Shown: positions 26,929-36,831 of the stretch, piece after piece
How positions within the stretch are numbered: position 1 is the first letter of the stretch
How the letters are laid out: the number at the start of each line of letters is the position of its first letter
Assembly: GCA_004211435.1 (NCBI GenBank)
Contig: SECS01000030.1
Coordinates: forward strand, 1 to 43,856
Direction: 5' to 3'
Length of the DNA: 43,856 nucleotides
From: Novosphingobium sp.
Lineage (GTDB): Bacteria > Pseudomonadota > Alphaproteobacteria > Sphingomonadales > Sphingomonadaceae
Made by a program: the position numbers and the translations under genes
The notes under the pieces: generated by a model
What the model was told of the DNA's origin: nothing
Seen by the model: the letters and a program-made list of their open reading frames with translations, nothing else
The model's database searches: none

Positions 26929-28566
26929 ATGCGCGTCGACCTCTTCGATTTCGAACTCCCGCCCGAAAACATAGCGTTGCGGCCCGTGCGTCCGCGCGAC
27001 GCGGCGCGCATGCTCGTGGTGGGTCCCCATGGGGCGCCTGACGACCGTTGCGTGAACCAGCTGCCGAGCCTGCTGCGCCGCGGCGACGTGCTGGTGTTCA
27101 ACGACACCCGCGTGATCCCCGCCCAGCTCGAAGGGAAGCGCGGAGAAGCGCGGATCGGCGCGACCCTGCACAAGCGGATCGACCTGCGTCGCTGGCAAGC
27201 CTTCGTGCGCAATGCCAAGCGGCTGCACGAGGGTGACCGGATCGCATTCCCCGCCGGGGTCGAGGCCGTGGCCGAGCAGCGCCATGTCGATGGCTCCTGG
27301 ACTCTGGCTTTTGCGGGCGACGAGCCGGTCGAGGTGCTGCTAGAGCGCGCCGGCCAGATGCCGCTGCCGCCCTACATCGCCGGCAAGCGCCCAACCGATG
27401 CGGCCGACCAGCAGGACTATCAGACGATGTTCGCGGCCGAGAAGGGCGCCGTCGCCGCGCCGACCGCGGCTTTGCATTTCACCCCTGGACTGATGGCTGG
27501 GTTGGCAGAAGCCGGCGTTGCCCACGAGGCGCTGACGCTCCACGTCGGCGCGGGCACCTTCCTGCCGGTCAAGGCCGAGGATACCGCCGATCACGCGATG
27601 CATGCCGAATGGGGCCGGATCGATGCACTGACAGCCGATCGTCTCAACGCCGCGCGTCAGGCTGGCGGTCGGGTGATCGCGGTCGGCACCACCAGCCTGC
27701 GCCTGCTCGAGAGCGCCACGGGCGAGGACGGGATCATCCGCCTCTTCGAGGGCGACACAGCGATCTTCATCACCCCCGGCTACCGCTTCCGCGCGATCGA
27801 CGGGCTGATGACCAATTTCCACCTGCCGAAATCGACGCTGTTCATGCTGGTCTCGGCGCTGATGGGGCTGGAAAACATGCAGGCGGCCTATGCCCACGCG
27901 ATCGCCGCGGGCTATCGGTTCTATTCCTATGGGGATTCGAGCCTGCTGCTGCCGGCTATGCGTCCTGATGGAATCGCTTTGGCCAAGAAGTCATCTGCGC
28001 CTGGCGGACAGATTGCCCGGTTTTTGGTTCATCCTGGCGATGCCCGTCTTCGGTGCGGTAATCGGTCCGTGGCTCTATGCCGCGATCCACGTCGCTGGTG
28101 TTGGACCGATCTTCGATGTGAGGACGCTTTCGCCCATCCTCACCGTAGCGCTCGTCATCGTGGTGATAGATTTCCTGTCGTACTGGGAGCACCGGTTCGA
28201 GCACCGCTTCTGGTGGCGGGTTCATTCCGTCCACCATGCAGCGCGCGACATGCACGCGGCAATGAACTACGGCCATCCGATCCAGTATCTCGGCGAATTT
28301 CTCTGGATAGGAATTCCCGTGATCGCCTTGGGTCTCGGGTCAATCGAGATCCCGCTGGCTGTAACGGTGTATCGCTCGTTCCATACGATGCTGAACCACG
28401 CTTCGACTCCAATGCACCTTGGCTTCCTGCGCTGCGTCTTCGTAGACAATCGCTACCATCGCATTCACCATTCCTCCGACCCCCGACATTTCGGGCGCAA
28501 TTTCGGGACGATTTTCACCATCTGGGATCAGCTTTTCGACACCGCCTATTTTCCCGAGCCCGATGA
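26929..28566 (+). CDS. queA: S-adenosylmethionine:tRNA ribosyltransferase-isomerase with abnormal C-terminal extension
   Basis: Residues 1-342 are a complete QueA ([19 protein letters not shown] ... [14 protein letters not shown]), which builds epoxyqueuosine on tRNA from SAM. Key blocks are [39 protein letters not shown] and [15 protein letters not shown] normal QueA stops at about SLLLP (nt 27954). Here no stop is present, and the frame continues 203 residues to 28566. The extension (Arg/Pro/His-rich, no domain) is simply the out-of-frame reading of the downstream hydroxylase gene that starts at 27968. This looks like loss of the native stop at a DNA junction. QueA may still fold, but would carry an unstructured tail. 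Confidence 0.9.
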   Translation: MRVDLFDFELPPENIALRPVRPRDAARMLVVGPHGAPDDRCVNQLPSLLRRGDVLVFNDTRVIPAQLEGKRGEARIGATLHKRIDLRRWQAFVRNAKRLHEGDRIAFPAGVEAVAEQRHVDGSWTLAFAGDEPVEVLLERAGQMPLPPYIAGKRPTDAADQQDYQTMFAAEKGAVAAPTAALHFTPGLMAGLAEAGVAHEALTLHVGAGTFLPVKAEDTADHAMHAEWGRIDALTADRLNAARQAGGRVIAVGTTSLRLLESATGEDGIIRLFEGDTAIFITPGYRFRAIDGLMTNFHLPKSTLFMLVSALMGLENMQAAYAHAIAAGYRFYSYGDSSLLLPAMRPDGIALAKKSSAPGGQIARFLVHPGDARLRCGNRSVALCRDPRRWCWTDLRCEDAFAHPHRSARHRGDRFPVVLGAPVRAPLLVAGSFRPPCSARHARGNELRPSDPVSRRISLDRNSRDRLGSRVNRDPAGCNGVSLVPYDAEPRFDSNAPWLPALRLRRQSLPSHSPFLRPPTFRAQFRDDFHHLGSAFRHRLFSRAR

Positions 28567-28657
28567 ATGGCCCGATACCGGTGTTGACGGTCTCACTTCG
28601 CCGCGCAGCCTCGGGCAATATCTGACGCAGCCGTTTGTCCGGCGGGATGTGGCATGA
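27968..28657 (+). CDS. Sterol desaturase / fatty acid hydroxylase family membrane protein
   Basis: ATG 27968 ([23 protein letters not shown]) is chosen; residues upstream of it are just queA read in another frame. The 229-residue integral membrane protein has the di-iron histidine boxes of the superfamily: HRFEH (near residue 76), HSVHH (about 86-90) and HRIHH (about 166-170). HTMLNH lies between them. It likely hydroxylates or desaturates a lipid at the membrane, with unknown substrate. Its DNA is visibly lower in G+C than its neighbours. Its stop overlaps the next start (ATGA). Confidence 0.82.
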   Translation: MESLWPRSHLRLADRLPGFWFILAMPVFGAVIGPWLYAAIHVAGVGPIFDVRTLSPILTVALVIVVIDFLSYWEHRFEHRFWWRVHSVHHAARDMHAAMNYGHPIQYLGEFLWIGIPVIALGLGSIEIPLAVTVYRSFHTMLNHASTPMHLGFLRCVFVDNRYHRIHHSSDPRHFGRNFGTIFTIWDQLFDTAYFPEPDEWPDTGVDGLTSPRSLGQYLTQPFVRRDVA

Positions 28658-30480
28658 CGGAATCGGTCGCTCGGTTCGCAGGTGAGGGGGCACCAGTCGA
28701 GCAGCCGGTCCTTGGCATGAGGTTGACGAGGACGATTTTGCTCGCGATCGCTGTCGCCGGGTTCTTTGCGTTCGGCGTGGCTCTCACCGCGAACAGCCAG
28801 ATAGCCTCAGGCGGGACATGGACGCTCTACGCCATGCTGATGGAGCAAGGCGCGCGACCGTATACGGATCTGCATCTCCCGCAGCAGCCGTTGTTTTTTC
28901 TGTACAATCGGCTGTGGTATGCGCTGACAGGACAGAACTGGATTCTGTCGCAGGTCTCGGCTGCGATCGTCCTTGCATTTTACTGCAACGGTTATTGTCG
29001 TCTTGCACGACATGTGCCCTGGGGCTCGTGGTCGCGTGCCATCGTGTTTCTTGGTGCGGCCCTGTCCGCGATAGGGTGGGACTACTACAGCTTCTTCGAC
29101 TATCGCGCCTTCACCGACACGTTTGCGGTCTATGTGACGCTGCTGCTTTTCCGCTTGAGCGAAGTAGAGCCGGAAGATGGCATCGTTTTCGCGTGGCCCA
29201 TCGCCCTTGGCTGTCTTTGCGGACTGTCTTTCGCCACGCGCGCGAACGATGGCCTTATGCTATGGATCGCCGTCACCGCGATATTGCTTCACTGGTTTCC
29301 TGGGCAATGGTGGCGCAACGCTATTCTGCTGCTGGCCGCCGCGACCGGAACCGTGGCGATCATCGTTCTGCTGACCGGCGACGGCTTTGTCGCCTATTTC
29401 GAACATACGCTGCACTCGGCGCCGGCGATGAAAGGAGGGACCGGCCAGGTCATCCTGTCGCCAATCATGCTCGTCGCCGATATCGGCAGTTATCTTGCGC
29501 AATGGTCGAGCCTGTTCCTGAGTGCATTGGTCCTGGCCGCGGTGGTTGTTCCCGCAGTCTTGATCCATCGCGCGAAATGCGATGGCGCCGCTTCGCCAAA
29601 GCGAAGGTCACTGGTGCTGATCGGGGCCATCCTGGCGCTGGAAGCAATCTGGATTCTGCCCAATTCGGGCGTTCCGGGGCTCATTCTCCCGTGGCTGCTT
29701 CTGGTGCTCATCGCCTTGGCCGTTTACGCTGCGCTCGGCGTACTGCGCGTCCTGAAGGTGACAAACAGGCGCGCCATGCTCATGCTAGTTCCGGCGAGCG
29801 CGCTCGTTGCGGCGGGAATGTCGAGCGGGGGTAATTACTTCGGCCTGTACGGGCCGCTAGGGCTGCTGCTGGTCCTGCTTCCCGTCGTTTTCGGCAAGGC
29901 CATCGAGGGACGCAATCGGACCATACTCCTGGCCCTCTACGTGATGCTGGCCGCGACGATCGTGATCGGTAAGGTTCGCGTGCCGATGCAATGGGAGCAC
30001 TATCGCTCTGCGCCAATGTTCCTGAACCGCGAACTGGTGCATCGTGACAGCCAGGGGCCGATGCTGGTGGAGCGCGAGATGAATGGGTTCTTCTCCGACG
30101 TCTGCAATGTCATCGACGCGCAAGGGGAAGGCCGAGGACTCCTGTCGCTGCCCTATTCCTACGCGAACTATCACTGTGGGATCGCGCCTTGGCGCCGCTA
30201 TGTGCAGACCTATTTCGACACCACGAGCGGCAGCACCATCGATGGATTGATGCGTGCGCTAGACGAGCAATCCCCGACGTGGATCGTTTACCAGCGACAG
30301 CTCGATCGGATCGGTGCCACCGAAAGGGCGTTCAACCACGGTCAGCCGATCCGGCATCGCGCGCTGGACACCTATATCTGGGGCCATATCCAACATGGTC
30401 GATGGCATGTCGTGCGGAGCTGGTCGGATGAGCCTGGAAGCGAATGGTACTTCATTCGGACATCTCCACCAGGATCGTGA
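28654..30480 (+). CDS. Polytopic membrane protein, GT-C glycosyltransferase-like
   Basis: The 608-residue protein has about ten hydrophobic helices between residues 25 and 440, then a soluble C-terminal domain. The first periplasmic loop, EQGARPYTDLHLPQQPLFFLYNRLWYAL (residues about 64-91), resembles the catalytic loop of PMT/ArnT-like GT-C enzymes (Asp followed by a Pro-rich turn and a helix). If so, it moves a sugar from a polyprenyl phosphate donor to an acceptor on the periplasmic face; this is inference. It overlaps the hydroxylase stop by 4 bp and shares its lower G+C, so the two form one imported module. Confidence 0.65.
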   Translation: MTESVARFAGEGAPVEQPVLGMRLTRTILLAIAVAGFFAFGVALTANSQIASGGTWTLYAMLMEQGARPYTDLHLPQQPLFFLYNRLWYALTGQNWILSQVSAAIVLAFYCNGYCRLARHVPWGSWSRAIVFLGAALSAIGWDYYSFFDYRAFTDTFAVYVTLLLFRLSEVEPEDGIVFAWPIALGCLCGLSFATRANDGLMLWIAVTAILLHWFPGQWWRNAILLLAAATGTVAIIVLLTGDGFVAYFEHTLHSAPAMKGGTGQVILSPIMLVADIGSYLAQWSSLFLSALVLAAVVVPAVLIHRAKCDGAASPKRRSLVLIGAILALEAIWILPNSGVPGLILPWLLLVLIALAVYAALGVLRVLKVTNRRAMLMLVPASALVAAGMSSGGNYFGLYGPLGLLLVLLPVVFGKAIEGRNRTILLALYVMLAATIVIGKVRVPMQWEHYRSAPMFLNRELVHRDSQGPMLVEREMNGFFSDVCNVIDAQGEGRGLLSLPYSYANYHCGIAPWRRYVQTYFDTTSGSTIDGLMRALDEQSPTWIVYQRQLDRIGATERAFNHGQPIRHRALDTYIWGHIQHGRWHVVRSWSDEPGSEWYFIRTSPPGS

Positions 30481-30536
30481 GTCAATTACGATGCTCCTGC
30501 CTTGAACCTTTCGCTTAGCGACTGCATCTGGGACCA

Positions 30537-31478
30537 ATGGGAGCAATTCTGGAAATTGAGGGACTGCAGAAAACCTACGCCGGCGGCGTAACGGCTCTGC
30601 AACCGACCGACCTGACCATCAACAAAGGCGAGATTTTCGCGCTGCTCGGGCCGAACGGCGCAGGCAAGACGACCCTGATCGGGCTCGTCTGCGGGCTCGT
30701 GCGGCCGAGCGGCGGCAAGATTCGCGCCTTCGGGCTCGACATGGCCAAGGACTGGCGACAGGCCCGCGCGCGGATCGGGCTGGTGCCGCAGGAACTGGCC
30801 GTCGACATGTTCGAATACGTGCTGCCGTCGGTGGCGCACAGCCGCGCGCTGTTCGGGCGGCCGGCCGATCCGGCCAAGATCGAAAAGCTGCTGCGATCGC
30901 TGTCGCTGTGGGACAAGCGCGATCAGCGCATCTCGGCGCTCTCTGGAGGCATGAAGCGTCGCGTGCTGATCGCCAAGGCTTTGGCGCACGATCCCGACCT
31001 GTTGTTCCTCGACGAGCCCACCGCCGGCGTCGACGTCGAGCTGCGCCGCGACATGTGGCAGCTCATCGGCGAGCTCCGCGATCAGGGCGTGACGATCATC
31101 CTGACCACGCATTACATCGAGGAAGCCCAGGAGATGGCCGACCGGGTCGGCGTGATCGACCGCGGCGTGCTCCAGCTCGTCGAGGAGAAGCGCGCGCTGA
31201 TGGCGCGGCTCGGCACGACCGAGGCCAAGATCGCGTTGGCCAAGCCGATCACCGCGATCCCGGCCTCGCTCGAGCATTTCGGTCTGGCGATCGAGGACGA
31301 CGGCAAGGTGCTCTGCTACCACGGCGCGGGCGAGGGCGAAGTCGCCCCGCTGCTCAAGGCGCTGCTGCGCGAGGACATCGACTTCACCGGCATCGACGTC
31401 CACGAATCGAGCCTCGAGGACATCTTCGTCGACCTGATCGGCCGCAATCATCATCACAATAAGGAGGCCGCCCGATGA
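30537..31478 (+). CDS. ABC-2 type exporter ATPase (YadG-like)
   Basis: The 313-residue ATPase has Walker A GPNGAGKTT (residues about 38-46), signature LSGGMKRR (about 134-141), Walker B LLFLDEPT (about 154-161) and the H-loop TTHYIEE. The order and the GVTALQPTDLTINKGEIFALLG start are close to E. coli YadG. A C-terminal domain (residues about 225-313) follows. The start codon is the first ATG of the block; its ribosome site is weak. The stop overlaps the permease start (ATGA). The substrate is unknown; lipid or drug export is typical of the class. Confidence 0.9.
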   Translation: MGAILEIEGLQKTYAGGVTALQPTDLTINKGEIFALLGPNGAGKTTLIGLVCGLVRPSGGKIRAFGLDMAKDWRQARARIGLVPQELAVDMFEYVLPSVAHSRALFGRPADPAKIEKLLRSLSLWDKRDQRISALSGGMKRRVLIAKALAHDPDLLFLDEPTAGVDVELRRDMWQLIGELRDQGVTIILTTHYIEEAQEMADRVGVIDRGVLQLVEEKRALMARLGTTEAKIALAKPITAIPASLEHFGLAIEDDGKVLCYHGAGEGEVAPLLKALLREDIDFTGIDVHESSLEDIFVDLIGRNHHHNKEAAR

Positions 31479-32242
31479 GCTTCAATCTGCGCGGCACCCT
31501 GGCGATCTACAAGTTCGAGCTGGCGCGAACCTGGCGCACGCTGTTCCAGTCGATCCTGACGCCGGTGCTGACGACCTCGCTCTACTTCATCGTGTTCGGC
31601 GGAGCGATCGGTTCGCGGATCGATACGATGGGCGGGGTACCCTATGCGGCTTTCATCGTCCCCGGCCTGCTTATGCTGACGATCCTGGCCGAAAGCACGG
31701 CCAACGCGAGTTTCGGCATCTACCTGCCGCGGTTCACGGGAACGGTCTACGAGCTGCTGTCGGCGCCGATCGGCGTTGCCGAGACCCTGGTCGGCTATGT
31801 CGGCGCGGCGGCGACCAAGTCGGTCATCCTGGCGATCGTGATCCTCGCGACCGCGCGCGTCTTCGTCGACTATCAGATCGAGCATCCACTGCTGGCCGCC
31901 TTGTTCATCATGCTGAGCGCCGTGGCTTTCTCGCTGCTGGGGTTCATCCTCGGCTGCTGGGCTGACGGCTTCGAGAAGCTGCAGGTCGTGCCGATGCTGG
32001 TGCTGACGCCGCTGACCTTCCTCGGCGGCACGTTCTATTCGATCGCGATGCTGCCCGAGCCCTGGCGCACCGTGACGCTGTTCAACCCGGTGGTCTATCT
32101 GGTCAACGGCCTGCGCTGGACCTTCTACGGCCAGGCCGACGTCAACTTCGGTGCGGCCATCGCCGCGACGCTGGGCTTCATGGCGCTATGCATCGCAGTG
32201 ATTGCGGTGATCTTCCGCACGGGCTGGCGGCTGCGAAGCTAG
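31475..32242 (+). CDS. ABC-2 type exporter permease (YadH-like)
   Basis: The 255-residue integral membrane protein has six predicted helices. It is typical ABC-2 permease from MSFNLRGTLAIYKFELARTWRT through MLTPLTF..GGTFYSIAMLPEPWR (the conserved ABC-2 LGG-x-F-xP-like motif) to FRTGWRLRS. The pair with the upstream ATPase is a half-transporter dimer of the YadGH type. It ends with a 4-bp overlap of the convergent TetR gene, which may regulate it. Confidence 0.9.
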   Translation: MSFNLRGTLAIYKFELARTWRTLFQSILTPVLTTSLYFIVFGGAIGSRIDTMGGVPYAAFIVPGLLMLTILAESTANASFGIYLPRFTGTVYELLSAPIGVAETLVGYVGAAATKSVILAIVILATARVFVDYQIEHPLLAALFIMLSAVAFSLLGFILGCWADGFEKLQVVPMLVLTPLTFLGGTFYSIAMLPEPWRTVTLFNPVVYLVNGLRWTFYGQADVNFGAAIAATLGFMALCIAVIAVIFRTGWRLRS

Positions 32243-32823
32243 ATCTCGCAGGGATCGCGCGCGGGCATCGTCGCGTCGATCAGCGCGTCGTCGGCGGGCA
32301 GGTGCCCGTCGAGGATCAGCATGGCGAGGCCGTGGGCGATTGCCCAGGCGCGGACCTGCATCTCGCGCGCGGCCGCGGCATCGCCGCCACTCAGCGCTTC
32401 GGAATTGGCACGCAACAGGCGCCCGGCGGGATTGTTGCCGAGCTCGGCGCCGCCGGCCAGCTCGGCATGACTGAAGATCAGGCGAAACAGTCCGGGATGG
32501 GCCACGGCGAAACGCACATAGGCACGCCCCGTCGCGGCGAAGCCCGGCGAACCGCCGCCCGCGGCAGCCGCGGCCAAACTCTGCTGTTCGAACAGCTTGG
32601 CCAGGCCCGTCTCGGCAAGCGCCCTCAGCAGCGCGTGCTTGTCGGGGAAATGGCGATAGACCGCGGTCGCCGAGACCCCGACCTCGCGCGCCAGCTGGCG
32701 CAGCGACAGCTCGTTCGGATCGGCGGTTTCGAGCGCGGTCAGGCCGGCCTCGATCAGCGCGGATCGCAGGTCGCCGTGATGATAGGCGCGGTCGGTCTCG
32801 GATGATGTTGACACTGTTATCAT
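32239..32823 (-). CDS. TetR-family transcriptional regulator
   Basis: The 194-residue protein has an N-terminal TetR helix-turn-helix, LSLRQLAREVGVSATAVYRHFPDKHALLRAL (residues about 40-70). Its C-terminal ligand-binding domain is of the WHG/TetR_C_33 type (AAGRAYVRFAVAHPGLFRLIF). The ATG at 32823 is 44 bp from the divergent carotenoid oxygenase start, so it probably represses that gene and itself. Two direct copies of ATGTTGAC(A/G)C (32805-32814, 32831-32840) lie in the start region. Confidence 0.9.
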   Translation of the reverse strand: MITVSTSSETDRAYHHGDLRSALIEAGLTALETADPNELSLRQLAREVGVSATAVYRHFPDKHALLRALAETGLAKLFEQQSLAAAAAGGGSPGFAATGRAYVRFAVAHPGLFRLIFSHAELAGGAELGNNPAGRLLRANSEALSGGDAAAAREMQVRAWAIAHGLAMLILDGHLPADDALIDATMPARDPCEI

Positions 32824-32835
32824 TGCCTGTATGTT
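32808..32835 (+). promoter_or_regulatory. Carotenoid oxygenase promoter with direct repeats
   Basis: TTGACA (32808-32813) and TATGTT (32830-32835) are 16 bp apart on the plus strand, just before the oxygenase. The direct repeats ATGTTGACAC and ATGTTGACGC, 26 bp apart, overlap both elements and the first codons of the TetR gene. Confidence 0.45.
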
Positions 32836-32867
32836 GACGCCATAAACATTAGATGGAGACTCGTATC

Positions 32868-34298
32868 ATGGCAAGCGCAGTCGAAGACACGATCCGCGGC
32901 ATCGTCGGTAAGGGCATCGAGGTCGTTTCTGGCATCAACCGCCGGCTCCAGGACGACAAGGCCGAACACCGCTTCCTCGGCGGCATCCACGCGCCGCTGC
33001 ACGACGAGCGCACGCTGACCGATCTTTCGGTGACGGGCACGATCCCGCCCGAGCTCTCGGGCCGCTACGTCCGCATCGGGCCGAACCCGTTCAAGCCCGA
33101 TCCGCGCGGCTATCACTGGTTCATCGGCGACGGCATGGTCCACGGCCTGCGGCTCAAGGACGGCAAGGCCGCGTGGTATCGCAACCGCTACATCCGCTCG
33201 AAGAAGCTCGAGGGCGTCGGTGGTCCCGAAGCGGCGCCCGGGCCGCGTCGCTCGAACCACGACACCGTCAACACCAACGTCATCCAGCTCGGCGGCAAGA
33301 CCCTCGCGCTGGTCGAGGCCGGCTCCTATCCGGTCGAACTGTCGGACGAGCTCGAATCGATCGCCTACAGCGATTTCGCCGGCAGCCTGAAGGGGGCGTT
33401 CACCGCGCACCCGCATGAAGACCCGCGCACCGGCGAACTCCACGCGATCACCTATGACGGCATGACGCAGGACAGGGTCTGGCACGTCGTGGTCGGCGCC
33501 GACGGCAAGGTGCGGCGCGAGCAGCCGATCGCGGTCGCGCATGGCCCGTCGATCCACGACTCGACGATCACCGATCGCTACGTCCTGATTTTCGACCTGC
33601 CCGTGACCTTCTCGATGAAGACGCTGATCGGCGGCGCGAACTTCCCCTATCGCTGGAACCCCGAGCATCAGGCGCGCGTCGGCCTGTTGCCGCGGGAGGG
33701 CGGCAGCGACGACGTGATCTGGTGCGATGTCGAGCCCTGCTACGTCTTCCACGTTGCCAACTCGTTTGACCGTGCCGACGGCAAGGTCGTAGTCGACGTC
33801 GACGTCTACGATACGATGTTCGACGGCGACGGAGAGGGCCCGAGCGGCAAGCCGCGCGGCTTCGAACGCTGGGTAATCGATCCGGTGGCGCGGACCGTGG
33901 ACCGCCAGACGATCGATGCCGCGCCGCAGGAATTCCCGCGGCCCGACGAGCGCTTCTTCGGCCAGGACTATCGCTATGCCTGGGCGATCGGCCTGCCCGA
34001 GGCCGAAGTCACCTTCCTCGGCGAGCAACCGCTCTATCGCCACGACCTCCAGACCGGCGCGCGCACCGCGCACGACTTCGGCCCCGGCAAGGTGCCCGGC
34101 GAATTCGTCTTCGTGCCGTGCAGCGCCGATGCGGCCGAAGGCGAGGGCTGGGTCATGGGCTATGTCATCGACACGGTCAGCGAGACCACCGACCTGGTGA
34201 TTCTCGACGCGAGCGACATGGCGGCCGAGCCCGTCGCGCGCGTGCATATCCCGCACCGCGTGCCGCCGGGGTTCCATGGCAACTGGCTGGCGGATTGA
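32868..34298 (+). CDS. Carotenoid/stilbene cleavage dioxygenase (RPE65 family)
   Basis: ATG 32868 follows GGAGAC and gives 476 residues; ATG 32853 is less well placed. The four iron-binding histidines are His181 (AHPHED), His230 (SIHDS), His295 (VFHVANSF) and His470 (GFHGNW), with spacing like other cleavage oxygenases. [10 protein letters not shown] and [11 protein letters not shown] near the N-terminus are family marks. It splits a C=C bond of an apocarotenoid, stilbene or lignin dimer with O2; the exact substrate is open. It is divergent from TetR and convergent with the P450. Confidence 0.9.
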   Translation: MASAVEDTIRGIVGKGIEVVSGINRRLQDDKAEHRFLGGIHAPLHDERTLTDLSVTGTIPPELSGRYVRIGPNPFKPDPRGYHWFIGDGMVHGLRLKDGKAAWYRNRYIRSKKLEGVGGPEAAPGPRRSNHDTVNTNVIQLGGKTLALVEAGSYPVELSDELESIAYSDFAGSLKGAFTAHPHEDPRTGELHAITYDGMTQDRVWHVVVGADGKVRREQPIAVAHGPSIHDSTITDRYVLIFDLPVTFSMKTLIGGANFPYRWNPEHQARVGLLPREGGSDDVIWCDVEPCYVFHVANSFDRADGKVVVDVDVYDTMFDGDGEGPSGKPRGFERWVIDPVARTVDRQTIDAAPQEFPRPDERFFGQDYRYAWAIGLPEAEVTFLGEQPLYRHDLQTGARTAHDFGPGKVPGEFVFVPCSADAAEGEGWVMGYVIDTVSETTDLVILDASDMAAEPVARVHIPHRVPPGFHGNWLAD

Positions 34299-34321
34299 TC
34301 GCGTTGCGAGTGGGGCAGGGG

Positions 34322-35590
34322 TTAGGCCTTGTCCCACTCCACATACAGCGCCTGCAGGCCGTGGAGCATGTAGGTCGGCTCGTAGGCATAGCGCCGCGCA
34401 TCGGCCGGGCCGTGTTGTGCCTCGGCAATGCGGATGTCCGAGGTGCGCGAAAGGAACTGCTCGAGCGCCACGCGCACTTCCATCCGCGCCAGCGGCGCGC
34501 CGATGCAGCCGTGCGAGCCGCGGCTGAAGGCGATGTGGTCGCGCACGCCGGGGCGATCGTAGTCGAAGGTGTCGGGATCGGCGAAGCGGCGCGGATCGCG
34601 GTTGGCGCCGCCCGAGCAGACCGTGACGATCGATCCCGCCGGGATATCGACCCCGCCGACCACGCCGTCCTTGACCGTGAGCCGCGACATCGTCTTGACC
34701 GGCGGCTGCGTGCGCAACACCTCCTCGATGAATTCGGGGATCCGGTGCGGCTCCGACCGCAGCTTGGCCTGGACCTCGGGCATGTCGCCGAGCGTGCGGA
34801 ACGCGAAGGCGACGAGACGGGCCGAAGTGTCCTGGCCGGCGCCGAACAGGAAGCAGGCGAGTTGCGCCTTGACGTGCAACCCCGGATCTCCGCCGTCCTT
34901 GAACTTCGCTTGGGCGAGGTCGGTCAGCATGTCGTCGCGCGGATTATCGAGGCGTTCGGTCAGGTAGCCGAGGAAGCGCGCGTGGAGGTGGAGCAGCGGG
35001 TCGGCGCCGACCTTGAAGCCCTCGTCACCGCCGAGCTGCGTCGGATCGGGGCCCATGGCTTCGAGCAGCGCCGGGCGGTCCTCCTCGGGCACGCCGAGCA
35101 GGTCGGCGATCACCAGGGTCGAGAGCGCATGCGCGAAGTCCTTGGTGATCTCGCAGCCGCCCCGATCGATCAGCCCGTCGACCAGGCGGATGACGAGGCC
35201 GCCGACGTAGTCCTCGTTGGCCTTGAGCCGCTTGTGCGTCAGCAGGGCCTGGAGCAGCGCGCGGTGCTGGGTGTGGTGCGTGCCGTCGAAGGTGGCGAGA
35301 TGGTCGGTCCAGGGCATCTCATGGCGATGCTCGGCGAGCTGTGCCGCGACATCGCCGTTCGGCGTGAAGGGCAGGGGCGGCAGCGGGCCCGTGACGGCCA
35401 CGGCCGAGGAGAACACCTCACCCTGCTGGTTGTAGACTTCGAGCGCCTCGTCGTAGCCGGTAACCATGAAGACGTTCTGGAATTTCTCCTGCATCACCGG
35501 ACAGGCCGATCGCAGGGAGGCAAGATAGCTCGGCAAGTCCTGGGCGATTTCCCCGTCGCTGAAGAAGTCGGTTTCCCGGAAATCTACCAT
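34322..35590 (-). CDS. Cytochrome P450
   Basis: ATG 35590 (MVDFRETDFFSDGEIAQDLP) follows GGGAGAGACGAA and gives 422 residues; the longer frame upstream lacks a ribosome site. The I-helix is LFGAGQDTSARLVAF, the ExxR is EVLR. The heme loop is FSRGSHGCIGAPLARME with the axial thiolate Cys362. It is a soluble bacterial monooxygenase needing ferredoxin and reductase from elsewhere. The gene is convergent with the oxygenase gene, 23 bp apart. Similar P450s hydroxylate terpenoids, steroids or aromatics. Confidence 0.92.
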   Translation of the reverse strand: MVDFRETDFFSDGEIAQDLPSYLASLRSACPVMQEKFQNVFMVTGYDEALEVYNQQGEVFSSAVAVTGPLPPLPFTPNGDVAAQLAEHRHEMPWTDHLATFDGTHHTQHRALLQALLTHKRLKANEDYVGGLVIRLVDGLIDRGGCEITKDFAHALSTLVIADLLGVPEEDRPALLEAMGPDPTQLGGDEGFKVGADPLLHLHARFLGYLTERLDNPRDDMLTDLAQAKFKDGGDPGLHVKAQLACFLFGAGQDTSARLVAFAFRTLGDMPEVQAKLRSEPHRIPEFIEEVLRTQPPVKTMSRLTVKDGVVGGVDIPAGSIVTVCSGGANRDPRRFADPDTFDYDRPGVRDHIAFSRGSHGCIGAPLARMEVRVALEQFLSRTSDIRIAEAQHGPADARRYAYEPTYMLHGLQALYVEWDKA

Positions 35591-35692
35591 TTCGTCTCTC
35601 CCGTGATTCTTGTTCGCCATATTGTTAGCACGGTCGAGGGCGGAAACAACGGGCACTGGCATCCGGCGCCCCAGGCTCTATAGGCACGGGCG

Positions 35693-36817
35693 ATGACCCG
35701 TTTCGCCTTCACCATCCACGCCACCGAGGGCAAGGCCCGCACCGGCACGATCCAGATGCGCCGCGGCGAGATCCGCACCCCGGCCTTCATGCCCGTTGGC
35801 ACCGCCGCGACGGTCAAGGCGATGAAGCCCGAGGCCGTGCGCGCGACCGGCGCCGACATCATCCTGGGCAACACCTATCACCTGATGCTGCGCCCCGGTG
35901 CCGAACGCGTCGCGCGCCTGGGCGGGCTGCACAAGTTCATGAACTGGTCGCGGCCGATCCTCACCGACAGCGGCGGCTATCAGGTGATGAGCCTGTCCGA
36001 CCTGCGCAAGATCACCGAGGAGGGCGTGACCTTCGCCAGCCACATCGACGGCTCGCGCCACCATCTGACCCCCGAGCGCTCGATGGAGATCCAGCGGCTG
36101 CTCGGCTCGGACATCGTCATGGCCTTCGACGAATGCCCGCGCGCCGACCAGGATCGCGACGTCATCGCGCGATCGATGGCAATGTCGATGCGCTGGGCCA
36201 AGCGCAGCCGCGACGCTTTCGACGCTGGCGGCGAACACGCCGAGGGTGCCGCGCTGTTCGGTATCCAGCAGGGCGCGCTCGACGAGAGCCTGCGCCGGGA
36301 AAGCGCCGACGCGCTGCGCGATATCGGCTTCGACGGCTATGCCATCGGCGGGCTCGCCGTGGGCGAAGGGCAGGAGGCGATGTTCGCCACGCTCGATTTT
36401 GCGCCAGGCCAGTTGCCCGAAGACCGCCCGCGCTATCTGATGGGCGTGGGCAAGCCCGACGATCTCGTCGGCGCGGTCGAGCGCGGGGTCGACATGTTCG
36501 ACTGCGTGCTGCCGAGCCGCTCTGGCCGTAATGGCCAGGCCTTTACCTGGACCGGGCCGCTCAACCTGCGCAACGCCAGGCACGCCGAGGATACGGGGCC
36601 GCTCGATCCGCGCTGCACTTGCCCGACTTGCGGCACCTATTCGCGCGCCTATCTCCATCACCTGATCAAGGCCGGCGAAATCCTGGGTGCGATGCTGATG
36701 ACCGAGCACAATATCAGCTTCTACCAGCAGCTTATGCGGGCCATGCGCGACGCGATCGGGGCGGGGCGCTTCGCCGCATTCGCCACCGATTTCCGCCGCG
36801 ACTATCTCGGCCGTTGA
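35693..36817 (+). CDS. tgt: tRNA-guanine (queuine) transglycosylase
   Basis: The 374-residue protein has all Tgt marks: Asp92 in [10 protein letters not shown], nucleophile Asp270 in FDCVLPSR, and a zinc site C308-x-C310-x2-C313 with His339 in MTEHN. It exchanges G34 for preQ1 in Asp, Asn, His and Tyr tRNAs, the step before QueA. In related genomes tgt directly follows queA; here about 7 kb lies between them. It begins 102 bp after the divergent P450 gene. Confidence 0.97.
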   Translation: MTRFAFTIHATEGKARTGTIQMRRGEIRTPAFMPVGTAATVKAMKPEAVRATGADIILGNTYHLMLRPGAERVARLGGLHKFMNWSRPILTDSGGYQVMSLSDLRKITEEGVTFASHIDGSRHHLTPERSMEIQRLLGSDIVMAFDECPRADQDRDVIARSMAMSMRWAKRSRDAFDAGGEHAEGAALFGIQQGALDESLRRESADALRDIGFDGYAIGGLAVGEGQEAMFATLDFAPGQLPEDRPRYLMGVGKPDDLVGAVERGVDMFDCVLPSRSGRNGQAFTWTGPLNLRNARHAEDTGPLDPRCTCPTCGTYSRAYLHHLIKAGEILGAMLMTEHNISFYQQLMRAMRDAIGAGRFAAFATDFRRDYLGR

Positions 36818-36831
36818 AGGGATTTGGAACG

